This document shows, piece by piece, positions 1-11,883 of a stretch of 64,000 nt of DNA. Made by a program: the position numbers and the translations under genes. The notes beneath the pieces were generated by a model. It ran no database searches and had not been told where the DNA came from. It worked only from the letters and a program-made list of their open reading frames with translations. Positions within the stretch are counted from its first letter, which is position 1, and every line of letters begins with the position of its first letter. This stretch comes from Gnetum montanum (taxonomy: Eukaryota; Streptophyta; Gnetopsida; Gnetales; Gnetaceae): the NCBI GenBank assembly GCA_015680685.1, contig MNCI01009062.1, forward strand, positions 69,997 through 133,996. Reading direction: 5' to 3'.

Positions 1-16
1 GAGAGAGAGAGAGAGA
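1..16. repeat. (GA)8 microsatellite
   Basis: Perfect GA dinucleotide run at the window edge; it may extend further upstream. Confidence 0.9.
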
Positions 17-470
17 ATCTAAGCTAGCCTAAGTGTGATGAGCATCTGTTCCTTAATCATCCATACACATCTTGGACCTCGTGCACGACTACCACTGGGA
101 TTACCAAGTGCATGGCCTAAGTACGCTACTAGGTTACTGAGTAGTCACACTTTAATGCCCGTGATTCAGTCATACTCATTCTGCGTTACTAGGAGATAAG
201 GATGAAGAGATGCTAACTACAAAAGTAATAAATAATAATAAAAATTAAATAATTAAACTAAGTGAATGCTGCAATGATGAAGTAATCTCAATCTTTATTT
301 CCAGTCATGTGTGTGTCCAAGTACGTCACACTCGAATAAAGGATGCCGTACAATTACAATCATCACACTGCGGGCATGCATTGAGAAATAATTCTAACTC
401 TAAGAAGGAAAAACTATAAGAGTTTGGATAAGGGACTAAGAACTAATTCAAAAACAAGTGCTCCACCTTT

Positions 471-479
471 TATTTATAG
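471..479 (-). promoter_or_regulatory. LTR TATA box, element A
   Basis: The minus strand reads CTATAAATA. The same motif sits at the same LTR position in B (40134-40142, 45895-45903) and C (31196-31204). On its upstream side (plus 490-560) lie repeated GATA-containing boxes that are specific to this subfamily. Confidence 0.6.
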
Positions 480-599
480 GTTGCAATATTGGGGGTCCGA
501 TAACAGGGGTTCGATATTGGGACCTATCAGACTTGGTATCTTGTATCAGGGTTCTGATAACAAGACTTGACAGACCATGACTCATTAGTTGTAAAATAA

Positions 600-2019
600 A
601 AAAAAATGGAAAAACTAAAGAGCCACTTAAATAATTAGCATGGTTGGCCATCTTCCCAGTGACTAAGTTGAAAGGAGGAGGAGATTCAAAATATGGAGTG
701 TGGTTGTCCATCGGATGAAGTGCTTGTTGTGTTAGTTAGCATGTGCTCATGTAAAGGTTTAATTTGTTGAATGTTGACCAGTTGTTTCTTGTTTGGGCTC
801 TTAGGTTTATAGATCATCATGGCCCTAGAAGGAAAAGTTTCATAAATGATGTAAGATCCTTTTCATAGAATTTGGAACTTAGTTTGTTGAGGTAAATGTG
901 TGGGGTTCTAGTAAAGAACCTTGTTTCTTGATTGAAATTTGACTTTTCTAATTTCTAGGTTATGACATTTTTTGTTATAGGTCTTGTGCAACTCATTAGA
1001 TGATAGGGCTACTAGTCAATTTTCATCTAGTAGGTTGAGATTCATTAGTCTTTCATTTTGGGCTAGACTTAAGTCAAGGTTAAGGTCACAAGCTGCTAAA
1101 AGTGTATGGAGTTCAGATTGAATAGGGAGTGTTGGTAGTTTTCCATACACAAGCTCATAGGGAGAGTAGCCTATAGGAAGTTTCCATGTTCAGCGGTAGG
1201 CCCAAAGGGCATTGTTGAGTTTTATGCTCCAGTCCTTCCTATACTTGCTAACAGTTCTTATTAGTATCCTTATTATTTCCCTATTAGTAACCTCAACTTG
1301 ACCATTAGCTTGGGGATGGTAAGGTGTTGTGAGTTTATGTTTAATATCTAAGCATTGCATGAGCTTTCGAAAAGTAGTACCTATAAAATGAGTTTCATTG
1401 GAAAAAATTAATGCATGTGGCACACCAAACCTATTTACAACATTTTGTTGTATAAACCGAGTAGTAGTAGAGGATGTGTAGTTGATGATGGCTACTACTT
1501 TTTCCCACTTTGTACAGTAGTTAACAATAACTATAATGTATGCCTTTCCATTTGACATGGGCATGATGGGGCCCATGAAGTCAATGCCCTAGATGTTGAA
1601 TGGTTTTAGTGGGAATTCATTATTGAGGTTCCTCCATTCAAGTAGTCATTCCACCATCTCGTTGGAATTGTTCACAAGAGTGGATATAATGATGAGCATC
1701 CTTGAAGCATGTTGGCCAATAGTACCCTGCCATCAGGATTTTAATGGTCATGCATCTCCCAGCATAGTGTTCTCCACAAGGATCTTTATGAGCATCTTGG
1801 ATAATCTGTAGTTGATTAGCATTAGGGACATACCAACAAACCAAGCCATTGGTGCACACCTTGTAGACATGTCCATTAATCTCCATGAAGGGCTTTACCT
1901 AGTAAAGAAACTATTGTTTCTTATGATTGTCCAACCCTCGTGGCATCTCCTGAGTAAGAAGATAGGTGAGAATGTTATCATACCATTTTGGCTTATCAGG
2001 CATTTTTTTAGTTATAACC
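600..2019 (-). pseudogene. Integrase, element A (pol fragment)
   Basis: The zinc-binding region is at 1640-1886: the His pair is visible (AHKDPCGEHY), but the second Cys of the CxxC pair reads Phe (CEQFQ). The catalytic core is at 1190-1576 and contains GPIMPMSNGKAYI and HPQANGQVE. The first two catalytic aspartates have become Asn (IVNYCTKW, codon 1520-1522; FSNETHF, codon 1397-1399); the Glu is kept. The C-terminal part (SPYELVYGK, then KVLY and IYKPKSPNKK) continues with stops to about 600. In the family this enzyme inserts the cDNA. With two of three DDE residues lost, this copy cannot be active. Confidence 0.85.
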
Positions 2020-2540
2020 CTAGTAAAGAGGAGTTTATTAAGAAATGTATCAGATAATGGGCTTTCATCCTTTTTGTCATCCCATCAAAATTAAGACAAG
2101 TGATCAGTGAGCACATTCTTAGTGCCCTTTCAATCTACCATTGTAAGATTGAATTCTTGCAAGATCTATAGGTACCATATGACATGAGGGCTCATCATTT
2201 TCTTTTTTATCAAGAAGCAGATGGCCCTATGATCAATGTGTATAAACACTTTATATCCAAGCACATAATTCTTGAACTTCTCTAAAGCAAACACCACCAT
2301 CATCAATTCTTTTTTTGTAGTGGTTTAGTTCAGTTGTGCACCCACAATGCTTCGACTAGCATAGTGGATGTAGTATGGTCATTTCTTATCATCTAACTAT
2401 GTCAGCACAACTCCCAAGGCATAATTTGATGCATTCATCATGATATGGAATGGTTTGGACTAGTCAGGTGCTTGTAGGATTAGAGTTTCTACAAGCTTTT
2501 CTTTTAGTTGTTGGAATGCTTTCTCACATTTTGTGGTTTA
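2020..2540 (-). pseudogene. RNase H, element A (pol fragment)
   Basis: The domain follows RT directly, as in Ty3/gypsy pol. The conserved blocks are visible: MMNASNYALG (first catalytic Asp replaced by Asn), the KKEL block with the Glu, and FIHIDHRAI with the later Asp. The same position in element D still reads MMDASNYAL, so the Asn is a lesion of this copy. Several in-frame stops are present. The family function is removal of RNA from the RNA:DNA hybrid during reverse transcription. Confidence 0.8.
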
Positions 2541-3370
2541 GACAAAGGGAGCATCTTTTGTTGTCAGCTCAACCAACAGTTTTACGATATTAGAGAAATT
2601 CTCAATGAATTTCTGGTAGTAGCTAGTATGTCCAAGGAATGACCATATGTCTTTAACTATTTCTAGTTGGTGGGTTATTCCTTGGATGATCCTTATTTTT
2701 TTAGGATCCACCTCAATTCTTGTTGGCCATATTCTGTGCCCCAATACAATGCCCTCCTAGACTATTAAGTGACTTTTCTACCAATTAAACTATAAGTTGA
2801 TGTCAATACATTATTTTAGCGCTTGCTGAAGGTGGTCCAATGCTTACTCAAATGTAGCTCCATAAGTGGAGAAGTCATCCATGAAGACTTCCACACCACT
2901 ACTGATCTGCTACTGTAAAATGCTTAGAAGTAGGCATTAAAATGTAGCAGGAGCATTGCATAGACCAAATGGCATCTTGCGATATGCAAAAGTCCCCCAA
3001 GGACTCATGAACATTATCTTTACCTAGTCTTCTAGTGTAATTTGGATTTGGTTATAGCCATTATAACTATCTAGAAAACTGTAGTAGCAATGCCCAAATA
3101 TTGTGTTGAGCACTTGGTCAACAAATGGCAATGAAAAATGATCCTTAAATTTTGCCATGTTCAGTAGCCTGAAATCAATGTAGACTCACTACTCACCATA
3201 TTTCTTTGGCATAATTACAAGTGGGCTAATGCACTTCCCATTTGCAATGGGATAGATGAACCTTGCCTTGAGGAGTTGCTAAATTTCCTCCTTGATAATT
3301 TGCTTTAATTTGGGGTTCAACCACCTGTATGGCTATCATTTTGGCTTCATGTTGGATTGGTGTAGATGTG
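2541..3370 (-). pseudogene. Reverse transcriptase, element A (pol fragment)
   Basis: Blocks in order: LNPKLKQIIKEEI, ISPLVIMPKK, IDFRLLNMAKFKDHF, NGYNQIQI, MSPWGTFAYRKMPFGLCNAP, then the catalytic VEVFMDDFSTYGA (FMDD codons 2874-2885), and the thumb/connection motif SFLGHTSYYQKFI at 2600-2660. F-M-D-D-F-S is the form typical of Athila elements rather than the YVDD/YIDD of chromoviruses. The active-site aspartates are intact, but stops interrupt the frame at many Gln and Trp positions. The linker to the protease (about 3370-3800) has TKSLT and ELE-rich stretches also seen in D at 56798-56998. Confidence 0.88.
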
Positions 3371-3799
3371 ATGTTGGCATATCCTAGGATCAATCCCTAT
3401 GAGTTTAGGATATGACCAAGAAAAAGCTGTTGATCATCTTTTAACTACTTTCAATAGCATCTTCTTTTGTTCTAAAGCAATTTTACATTGATTATAATTG
3501 GCTTCCAATTCTTCAAAAATACATATTCCATTCCAACTGGTAACATTTTTAGCTCAAGGGGCTCATGTTTGAATTTTTCAAGAATTTCCAACTCTTCCTA
3601 GTAAGTATCATCATTTATGTCATCATAGAGTTAGTGATGAACCTACTCTAGTTCATCCATGCTTGTGACATACGCACATGTCAAGCTCTTGGTTAGTTCC
3701 ATGCAAAGTATGTTACTTTTTGAATTAGTGGTCAGCCATGGGGTGCCCTCCTATTTTGTGGCTACTACATATAGATACCTTTGAATTTATACTTCTAGC

Positions 3800-4340
3800 C
3801 ATACTACTTGCATGTAGAGATAGATGCTTGCTTTATGGTCCAAATTTTTTGCACATAATTACATGTTGTATTGCTGTACGTGATGCATGGAACTTTATTC
3901 TTCTCTATCTTTCCAAATGTGTTTTCTTTAGATATATCTAGGGAAAGATCTCTGATGCCTATTATTACATCGATGATGCTTAGCCATGCCCTTCCCATGA
4001 TGAGTGGAAAGTCCATTTCGTAGTTCTCCACTTTGATTACTAAGAAGTCAGCAAGATAAGACCACCAATAGACAGTGGTCATAATGTCTTCTACTAGTCC
4101 TAATGGAATAGTGATGGATTGGTCTGCCAATTCCAATATGATGCTTCTCTTCTTAAGAGGAGGCATGTTCTAGGTAGTGTACATCTCATGAGAAATCAAA
4201 TTAACATCAAAACCTGAATCGAGAAGAGCCTTGCATGGTTTGTTCCTAGCAATTTCTAAATAAATTAGCCAAGATTAGCTAATTTCCTGGGAAGGTTTCC
4301 TACATGGATCCAATTAGACATAGTATGAGTGAGCATTATA
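3800..4340 (-). pseudogene. Aspartic protease (retropepsin-like), element A
   Basis: The catalytic triplet DSG is intact at 4212-4220, in the context LLDSGFDVNLI. Downstream, ILELADQSITIPLGLVEDI and FPLIMGRAWL correspond to the flap region and the second conserved block of Athila retropepsins. There is one stop between the DSG block and PPLKK. The family role is cleavage of Gag-Pol. Element D has the same segment at 57180-57670 with a damaged triplet. Confidence 0.8.
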
Positions 4341-4849
4341 GTATGAATCCTTGGTAGAGTTTGGTTTGAAGGAGGCCCAAAGGAATTTGATATGAAGGAA
4401 GAGGTAGAAGAAGGGTTGTCAATCGCAGGTGTAGGGAAGGCTTAGGTAGACTATGTGGGTTGAAGGAAAGGTATTTTATTGGATCAATTTGACCCCTCTA
4501 ATTGATGATTTGGTTGTAGATTAATAGTCCTTATAACATTGCATTGTTTTAGTTGAGCAGGCAGTTCACCCAACATTAGTGGAGTAGGTGGTAGCTGTGC
4601 AACTGGAGGAGTTGTATGTGCAGGGACAAAAGGAGGATAAGGATAAGAGGTGGTGTCCCTTATTTTATGTGGAGAATAAGCTCAATAATAATCTGAAGGG
4701 TGGTAGTGAGGCTGAAAATTAGAGACATGACTGGAGGAGTCATGTGAAGACATGGGCTGCTAAACATAGTAACCATATGGATCAGGTTGCTGGTAAGGGT
4801 ATTGTTGACTTGGCAGTGCTAGCACCCATTATTATGGTTACTACCATTA

Positions 4850-6838
4850 TTAATATTGTTTATGCAGTTGCGGTGGAGCTCCAGTTGGATAATACAGTTG
4901 TTGTTCGTGGAACTACTTGAGATTACCTTGAGTATAAGATAACCTTCTAGATGTTTGCCTTTGTGTAAGTCATGGATGTAAGGCATACATCCCAAACTCC
5001 TATAAATGTGACACAATAAGGAAAAATCCCTTATTATGTTCATATTAATAAATTTCACATCCATGATCATCATTTGATTCACTATTTGCAACCTCTTCTA
5101 TTGCAACAATCTTGTCCTTACCTTTGTAATATGCATGTTCAACTTTCTTGTGCCTCCTATCCTCATGCTCACTACTTTGTTCTTTAAACTCTTCAGCGAT
5201 TTTGAGAATAGATTTGAATCTATTGTCCATTGAGTTCCTTAACTGATCAACCTTGGCTATAAGTTCAGATTGGAATTTTTGGAGTGGTAAGGTTTTCTTA
5301 TGCATCCCCTCATCAAATATGGACTCATCCTCACTGTCATAGAATCGAACCTTCCTTTTGTGAATGGAAGTGTTGTACTCTTCTGCACTTTCTTTTCTTA
5401 GTTCACCTTCCTCTTTGGCGACCTACTCTATTAATCTTTGTATTTGATGGATAATCAGTTTTGACAATCACCCTTGGGCATAGACATTGATGGTTTTCCT
5501 CATTTCATTATGAAGCCTATCTATAATGTGGCGAAGTTGAACCAATTGAGAATAACCATGGCTAAGACATTTGTGCATCAAGGCATAGTATCAGCTAATG
5601 GAAGCATCCAAGGGTTCATGTGTTTCTTGTTTCCACTCTTGAATTTTCTTCCTTAAGTTGGACACTCTAGAGTACATTTGATAGTTATCATTAAACAACT
5701 CAAGCATGGTACTCCATCGTATGATAGATTCTTGTTCTAAGGATCAGTACTAGTTTTTTAATTTCTACCACTCATTTTCTATGTTCTACGAGGCACATGC
5801 ATCTTGAAAAGCTTGAAGATGATTTTGTGGATTAGAGTTATATCCTCGTTCAAATTGAGGAATATTGTTCATGTTTAATCATTTGATCTAACTATCTTTC
5901 AGATGCCTTGTTGGAATTCTGACTACCTCTGTGATGTTAAGCATACTCTAGGTAGCAAATAGAGGCTCATCAAGGCCTTGATCATGATGCTTATGATGCA
6001 CTCTACTACCCTTTCATTCATGGTGATGTGCCTCTCTTAAACATATGCCCCCTTGATCTTGTCTGTCTTGGTGGTTCCTTTGGCTATTTTGGTTTTGTTG
6101 ATCATTTTGTTCATTTCGATCACCTCCATCATGGTCTTGACTTATGTAATCACAGTCAGAGCCAGAAGAAGAAGAAGATGATGAAGAGGAAGAGGAAGGA
6201 GAACTAGCACCATCATAGTGCCTACTACCACCTCTTTAGCGATCATGACCATGATCACGATTGTGCTTCTTATCTGCATCCCTATCTTGATTTACTCCTC
6301 TGGATCCTTCATTGTCATTAGGTCCCTTTTTACCAGAATTAGGATTGTGAACTATGAAGTGCAAATTTGTGTTTTGGCCTCCATCACCAAAGTCAAAGAG
6401 AGGAGTTTCATTGGATGGAAAACCCCTAGAGAAGGTTTTCCCACTAGCTTGTTGGTATAATAGGAATGGAGAATTGTTAAGCCCTTTTTCCTTCAAAAAT
6501 TCATAGCACTACTCTAGCTATCGATCCCACAAATGTTGTGCTTTAGTGGGATGATAATCTCTAGCATCAGCATCTTCCACAATATACTTCCCATGGTGTT
6601 CTTAAAGATCACATCATGTAAGCATTTGATAGAGCATTGCAGGAGTAACATGATTGGGTAGCAATACAATGTTTCCCTTCATGTCAAGCCACTGAAGCTA
6701 TTCATCCTAGTGTAGGATGAAGGTGAAGTTTGACACATACTCATTAGGATGAGTATATATAATTCAATACTATTGAGGCTTTGATGAATTAAATCTATCA
6801 ACCTTGGATGGAGAAGTTCTCCTATGAGAAGAAGACAT
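4850..6838 (-). pseudogene. Gag polyprotein, element A
   Basis: I take the start at 6838 because MSSSHRRTSPS resembles the start of D gag (MASSHRGDS) and of E gag (MSPSHRTNN), each about 130-160 bp after its primer-binding site. Order: N-terminal segment with YTHPNEYVSNFTFILH; a charged stretch; a Ser-rich run near 6140-6200; a capsid-like segment containing LNMNNIPQFERGYN (near 5860) and LSHGYSQLVQLRHIIDRL (near 5550); a coiled-coil-like acidic stretch (5045-5330); and a decayed zinc knuckle near 5000-5070. Many stops. Gag in this family forms the particle that packages the RNA. The segment 4340-4850 is a Gln/Pro/Tyr-rich linker towards the protease. Confidence 0.75.
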
Positions 6839-6983
6839 TTTCAATTAGCAAATAAAGATCATAGTGTGCTTTGAGAATTTGTTGTAGTAATTGTGAAATA
6901 AGATGTGACTCTAAGGTTCATTCCAATGATTTAAATACTTTCACTAAGTCCTAGATACTGCACTGCATAAAACAACAAAAAGG

Positions 6984-7002
6984 ACATTAACAATAGTACC
7001 AA
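6984..7002 (-). promoter_or_regulatory. Primer-binding site, element A
   Basis: The minus strand reads TTGGTACTATTGTTAATGT immediately after the LTR. Against the Athila tRNA-Asp site (TTGGCGCCGTTGCCGGGGA), the eight differences in the first 16 positions are all C>T or G>A. Confidence 0.75.
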
Positions 7003-7480
7003 GGATGAGTGTTGAGGTATCCCTATGCCCAACCATACAAATCACTAAAGCGTTACGCATGATCCAGTCGAATTCCATGGACCTATAATTAGCTAATGCA
7101 CTAGCTCTTCTAGGAAGTGAAATGGACATTGAGAATGTTTGTTGTCTTTCCAATTACACTTGTGAGATTTAAGGGCATAGTCTAAGTGTAACTGAGGTAT
7201 ATTATTTTTCTTATTTTATATTTTATGAGTTTGATTACCTACAACAAGAATGAAAGGTAAAGTAATTGAGTATCTAATTCATCTATTGCCTAGCTAGCTT
7301 AACACAAGTAACCATTCCACTTTCCTAAACACCTCCTGAACACATATAACACTATTAGGCTACTAAAAATTAAGTGTTGTTGGGTTACTAAGTACTATAT
7401 GAATGCTTGAATTGATCATTCTTGTGTTCATTAATTGCTAGAAATAAATTTCCTAATTCAAATGCATTAAAATAAAGAGC
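7003..7480 (-). repeat. 5' LTR of element A (truncated)
   Basis: It starts next to the primer-binding site. It shares with the other LTRs of this window the block CCCTATGCCCAACCATA and the later 'gttactaagt' segment. The terminal CA on the minus strand has become CC. Similarity to the other LTRs fades near 7480, well short of the expected length and before the TATA region, so the U3 end is missing. The next 200 bases (7481-7690) match nothing else I can see here. Confidence 0.7.
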
Positions 7481-7689
7481 AAGACCTTGACATCACATAC
7501 ACAATGTCATGGCTCCGATGTCGTGTACCCAACATTAGGGCCAACATAAAACATGTTTCACAAATGTGTCAATAATATTTTGTCTAGCACATTTTCCCTT
7601 TGTAGATGTAGTAGCAGTTTTACTTCAAGTTAGGTCCACTTTAAATTATTGACAAGATAGTTGATGCAACCCATCATGTTAATAAAAAA

Positions 7690-7900
7690 ATCAATGTTGG
7701 GGTATAACTAAGACACACTACTTGATGACTCTTGAAAAAAGTAAGAGACAATTCTTCTACACCACACAATGTGTCCTTCTAGTGTATCCAAAGGCCAGCT
7801 TATCCATTGATCTTCTTCTAATGTACCCAAAGACTAGCTTATCCATTGATTTGACACTTTGGATGAGGTTTCTGATGATGAAGTAGGTGATAATGGAGCT
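7690..7900 (-). pseudogene. C-terminal tail of pararetroviral polyprotein with 13-residue tandem repeat
   Basis: The minus-strand frame continues after RNase H. Two 36-bp near-identical segments (7777-7812 and 7816-7851, period 39 bp) encode a duplicated 13-residue unit containing SMDKL and FGY followed by RR. The period is a multiple of three and the frame stays open across both units, so the duplication may predate decay. I do not recognise a domain. Confidence 0.5.
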
Positions 7901-8340
7901 ACTCAAAATATGTAGCTTTTTTAACTCTCTAGTAAGTGCATTAGGTAAAGAATTTACTTCTCTTGGGATCCTTTTAATGGTAAATTCATACTAAGATAAT
8001 AAAAATTGGCACCAAGACAATCTTTGTAATTTTGGAGAGGTAGTTATTCTTCGCTTCATAAGAATGGCTAGATTTGATGAGTCTGTCCTAAGGATAAATG
8101 ATTTTTTTATCAAATAGACATGGAACTTTTCAATGCATTTTATTGCAGCTAAAATTTCCTTTTTAGCTAGCCAATAATTTAATTCATTCTTAGCAAAACA
8201 ACTAGAGGCATATGCACATACCTTTTCAGCTTCTCTAAAAACTCTAGTTTTTAACAAAATAGCTCCCCATGCATCATAACTGGCATCCATGTTTAACATA
8301 AATGGACCTTTGAAGATTGGCTCTAATGGCAAAAAATGCT
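7900..8340 (-). pseudogene. RNase H of endogenous pararetrovirus
   Basis: A 113-codon open stretch (7991-8332) keeps the catalytic signatures: MDASYDAWGAIL (Asp), AKKEILAAI (Glu) and LRTDSSNLA (Asp). Further on, IKRIPREVNSLPNALTREL (about 7915-7990) is the end-of-domain block. This is one of the best-preserved parts of the element; no catalytic residue change is visible. It follows RT directly. Confidence 0.85.
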
Positions 8341-8399
8341 GAAATTTTTGTTCTAACCTCTTGACTTATTTAGTGGCTTCTTTGGTCCATTTGAATGGG

Positions 8400-9300
8400 C
8401 TAGAATTCGTGCATTTTCTGATATGAGTGGTCTTATCAGATATATGGGTAATATGCCTTGCTACATAATTTATGCACCTAGAAATCTCATATACTATTCT
8501 TTAGATTCTAATTGATTTGGAAAATTAGAAATCTTTTGTAAAACATGTAGCTACATATGAATCTTTTCATTTCTAATTATCACTCCTAAAAATTCAACTT
8601 CATGCTGGCAAATCTGAAACTTTTTGGGGTCTACTGATAACCCTATTCCATGCTTTAGATAGACTTCTACAAATTACTTTAGGTGGTCATAAAGCTCTTC
8701 TACTAAATCTGAATAGATGAGAAAGTCATCTATATAATTTGCTACAAATGCCTTCATTTTTTCAAACACACTATCCATTCTACATTGAAATTGAGCAGGA
8801 GCATTCTTTAGACCAAAAGACATTCCTAACCATTCATATAATCTTCCAGGAGTGCTAAAATCTATTTTATGAATATCTTCATTAATAATTTTGATTTGAT
8901 GATAACTAGATTTGCAGTTGAATTTGCTAAATACCTTATTCGAAGTAATTAACTATATTATCTCTTCTTTATTTGGTAGTGGCCATTTTATATTTATTGT
9001 TATGACATTTAGAGGGATATAGTTGATTACCATTCGAGCTTTTCCTCTTTTGATTTCTATATAATTCCGTACAACAAAATAAGCAGAAGAATAACCGGAG
9101 GTTGATGGTCTTACCAATTCCTTTCTTACAAATTCTGCAACTTGATTTTTGACTTTGATTTCATCTTGTCTTTTCATAGGAATTATTTTGTTCTAGATTG
9201 GAATTGGATGCACTATAGGAATATAGGCTATAGGACTATCCTTTGAGAAGAATTCTAAAGGGTGCTCACAACAACATTTATTGAGTAGCACCTACAGTTC
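8400..9300 (-). pseudogene. Reverse transcriptase of endogenous pararetrovirus
   Basis: The segment at 8953-9177 has KARMVINYIPLN (the R-x-V-I-x-Y-x-x-L-N block). It continues with FSTPGRLYEWLGMSFGLKNAP and the catalytic block with YIDD at 8725-8736 followed by FLIYS. The thumb block FQICQHEVEFLG lies near 8610. Y-I-D-D-F-L differs from the FMDD of the neighbouring Athila elements. The catalytic aspartates are retained, and only scattered stops occur between 8400 and 9300. Confidence 0.88.
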
Positions 9301-9399
9301 TTATATTGCATTTATTCTCATTCCTTAACATTCTAGCATTTTTTGGACTTCTTGATATTTAGATTTTTTCCCTTCTTGGATAGCCTCATTCTTCATTAT

Positions 9400-9900
9400 C
9401 TAAGAGAGAAAAGGGTTGTTTATGTAGAACCTCATTTGTTCAAACTGAGATTTGCCCAATTTGGATGGAATTATGGGAATTGTAAGCTTTCTATCTCTAA
9501 CTATTATCATATTTAATTCCTTTCCCACTATATATGGAGAAAATTGATTCACAAAATTTGCCCCTAGATCAATATCAAATCCTTCATCACTAATATGAAT
9601 AAAATCTATTTCTCCTATTAGAGTTTCACTTATTCTTAATGGGATGTCTAGAGCAAACTTATTTAAATGTCTCATTCCATTCATGGTATCAATTCTAAAT
9701 GGCCTTGATGACTCTACCCAATTTTCCATGATCTTTTGATGTGCAAAATTTAATTTGGCACTAGTATCTATAAATGTAGTAAGCTTTCTCCCTTTGACTT
9801 TGCCATATATAGCTATTTTGATAGGAATGAGTAATAAAGATACCTCTAAGATGGTCTTCTTAATCTAGTGCATTATTCCTCTTGGCAAGTTTGATTTTAC
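9400..9900 (-). pseudogene. Aspartic protease of endogenous pararetrovirus
   Basis: The catalytic triplet Asp-Thr-Ser is at 9760-9768, in the context FIDTSAKLNF. It is followed by a 109-codon open segment (9400-9729) with LGANFVNQF and GKELNMIIV. In caulimovirids this domain lies between the coat protein and RT and processes the polyprotein. A stop at the join with the upstream segment is the only nearby lesion I see. Confidence 0.75.
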
Positions 9901-11880
9901 TAATCTTTCGACTAGTGGTTTATACTTTGGCTTAAACTTCTTCTCATAAGGTGTGATGATGAATTTTCTTGGGACTTTTGAAGTAACTAGGGTTGTGTCT
10001 GATCAACAAAAAACTATTGATATCATGTTTTGATAACAAGGTGAGATGTTCAAAGCAAAAATTGAACATTTTCTCATTTTCATCATCTTCCCAAATATCA
10101 ATTTTTCTTGGACCTACCTCAATTGTAACTTGCATGGCAAACATGTTAGTAAAGTTGTTGGTTGATGAGAATTCTTATTCTATTGAAGTTTGACTTTTTT
10201 CTTCTTATTCTTCTTCATTCATAAAGGTTCCTAGCCATGCTAATTCTTGAGAATTTAAATCTTCACTTTAATCTTAGTCTTTTGATTCTAAAATCCAACC
10301 ATATTTTGTCATTTTAAATGAAATGAAGTCCTCCTCTTTTAAATCTATGGAATCTGAGTTAGTGTCATCTACAAATTGGAGTTGATATTTTTTTTTTTTC
10401 ATTTTGAAGGAATTATTCAAGTTGTTCAACACTTTCAATAGGTTTCCACTTGTTTTTATATTCTTCAAAAAATGCTTTTACCTTTGGTGACATTTTATTA
10501 TTCTTATTTCGATATTCATAAGCATAATGTCATTGCTCCCTACAATTGTAATAGCAAATGGTCATTGACTTTCTATCATTTTGTTTTCTTCTTCTCATAT
10601 ATCTATTTGGTTTGAAATTTTGTGGTCTCATTGGATAACTTCATCTATACCTTCTTATATTCTTAGTTCTCTTGTTATCTATCTTTCTTTTAGCTCTTGA
10701 AGGTGCCTGAGGTTTCCTTCCAAAATTATCCACCATTCCATCTAAATTAGCATAAGTTTATGGTGATGGCAATAGCTTTGTTAGATTGATCTGTAGGTAA
10801 GCATGTTGCAATTCTTGTTTAGAAATATGAATGACATCAACAAAATACATTAGAGACAAATTTAAGCCACTTTGTATAGCTTTGTACAACACCATTTGTC
10901 TAAATTTCTTTGGTAATGATCCTAGAAACATATAGGACATCAAAGGATCTCAGTCTAACGTAAGCCAATATATCTCTTTTTTATACTTAGCATAGTACTA
11001 TCAAAATCTTCTAATCTATATAGCTTTCTTTAACTTAGTAGCAATATATATTGTAATCTTAAATTGGCAGAGAGAGTCATTATAACAAACAATCCTTCAA
11101 AACCACTATCCAATACTTGATTTTTCCCTTCTTGAGTGGTGCTCTCCCACCAATGTCTAATTATTCTAGCAGTTCTAGTAATCTGACTAACATGGCTATC
11201 TTTTCATCAAGTTTTAGCACATTTTGCACTACCTTCAATTGATCAATCTAGATTCTGATAACTTGTAATACTTCTCTGGGTGGTAAATAATCAATATCTA
11301 GTATTGGAATTGATGTACCTATCATATCCTTCAAAGCAACAAAGTGTGGAGGTGTTTCATATTTGGTGGGATATGACATCATGATTCTTCCCTGACAACT
11401 TTTATCAAATGGATTTTCTTCTTTAGTATATACTTTTGCTTCTGATTCTTCATCATCTTTGATGGCTTTCTTCAATGCCTTTTCTTTTTGAAACTTTGCA
11501 ATCCTCTTTTTGATCTAATTGATCTTAGAGGTCACCATTTTTATTTTTTCTTCCTATTCTCTAATATTTTTCTTATCTATAGGAATTAGTTTCAACTAAT
11601 TTTCTTGCCTAAACACATCCTTAAATAATTTCTTTTTCTTTTCTTTTTATAATTTTCTTTTTTGTCTAACCACATCTTCATAGATATTCATATGTCTTAA
11701 AACTTCATCTACCTTTTCTTCTAAATTATTTACATTGTTGCTACAATAACTAGACCAACTTAATAAATAGTTCAATTGTCATACCTCTTCTTTTTGGTTT
11801 TGATGAGAAGCCACATTATGTTCTAGCAAATAACTACAATTTTCTCTTATATCTAGGATTGTATCATCTAAAGATGCAAT
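9901..11880 (-). pseudogene. Coat-protein region with zinc knuckle, endogenous pararetrovirus
   Basis: Upstream to downstream on the minus strand: a Lys/Glu-rich coiled-coil-like stretch (about 11480-11880); the segment 11248-11475 with acidic and Pro-Pro motifs; a segment at 10758-10943 containing MMSYMFLGSLPKKFRQ; and a Cys/His-rich block near 10505-10565 (CYYNCREQ, then a stop, HYAYEYR). I read this last block as the decayed zinc knuckle of a caulimovirid coat protein. The stretch from 9901 to 10470 links to the protease and includes acidic sequence. The assignment rests on position plus the knuckle. Confidence 0.65.
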
Positions 11881-11883
11881 ATA

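Larger units (their letters stand above)
1..562 (-). repeat. 3' LTR of element A (partial)
   Basis: It aligns by eye with the U3-R part of the element B LTRs (for example 39900-40320), including the TATA site on the minus strand at 471-479. It ends with CA at 561-562, which is TG at the LTR 5' end on the minus strand. The neighbouring bases 563-580 hold the purine-rich (minus strand) segment that should be the polypurine tract. The box sequences beside the TATA differ from those of the B and C LTRs. The other end lies outside the window. Confidence 0.7.
1..7480 (-). mobile_element. Athila-lineage Ty3/gypsy element A, degenerate
   Basis: The element reads on the minus strand: 5' LTR at 7003-7480, primer-binding site 6984-7002, gag, protease, reverse transcriptase, RNase H, integrase, then the 3' LTR at 1-562. 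The order PR-RT-RH-INT is that of Ty3/gypsy. The RT active site is FMDD and the primer-binding site resembles the Athila tRNA-Asp site, so I place it in the Athila/Tat branch. Integrase runs to about 100 bp before the 3' LTR, so this copy has no third ORF, unlike elements C and D. Stops and frameshifts occur throughout. The 3' LTR is cut by the window start, so no target-site duplication can be tested. Confidence 0.85.

Noticed and set aside
6218-6460. Plus-strand open frames opposite gag (also 44370-44639 and 61069-61260)
   Set aside because: They are the antisense of Ser-rich and Asp/Arg-rich gag stretches that are recognisable on the minus strand.
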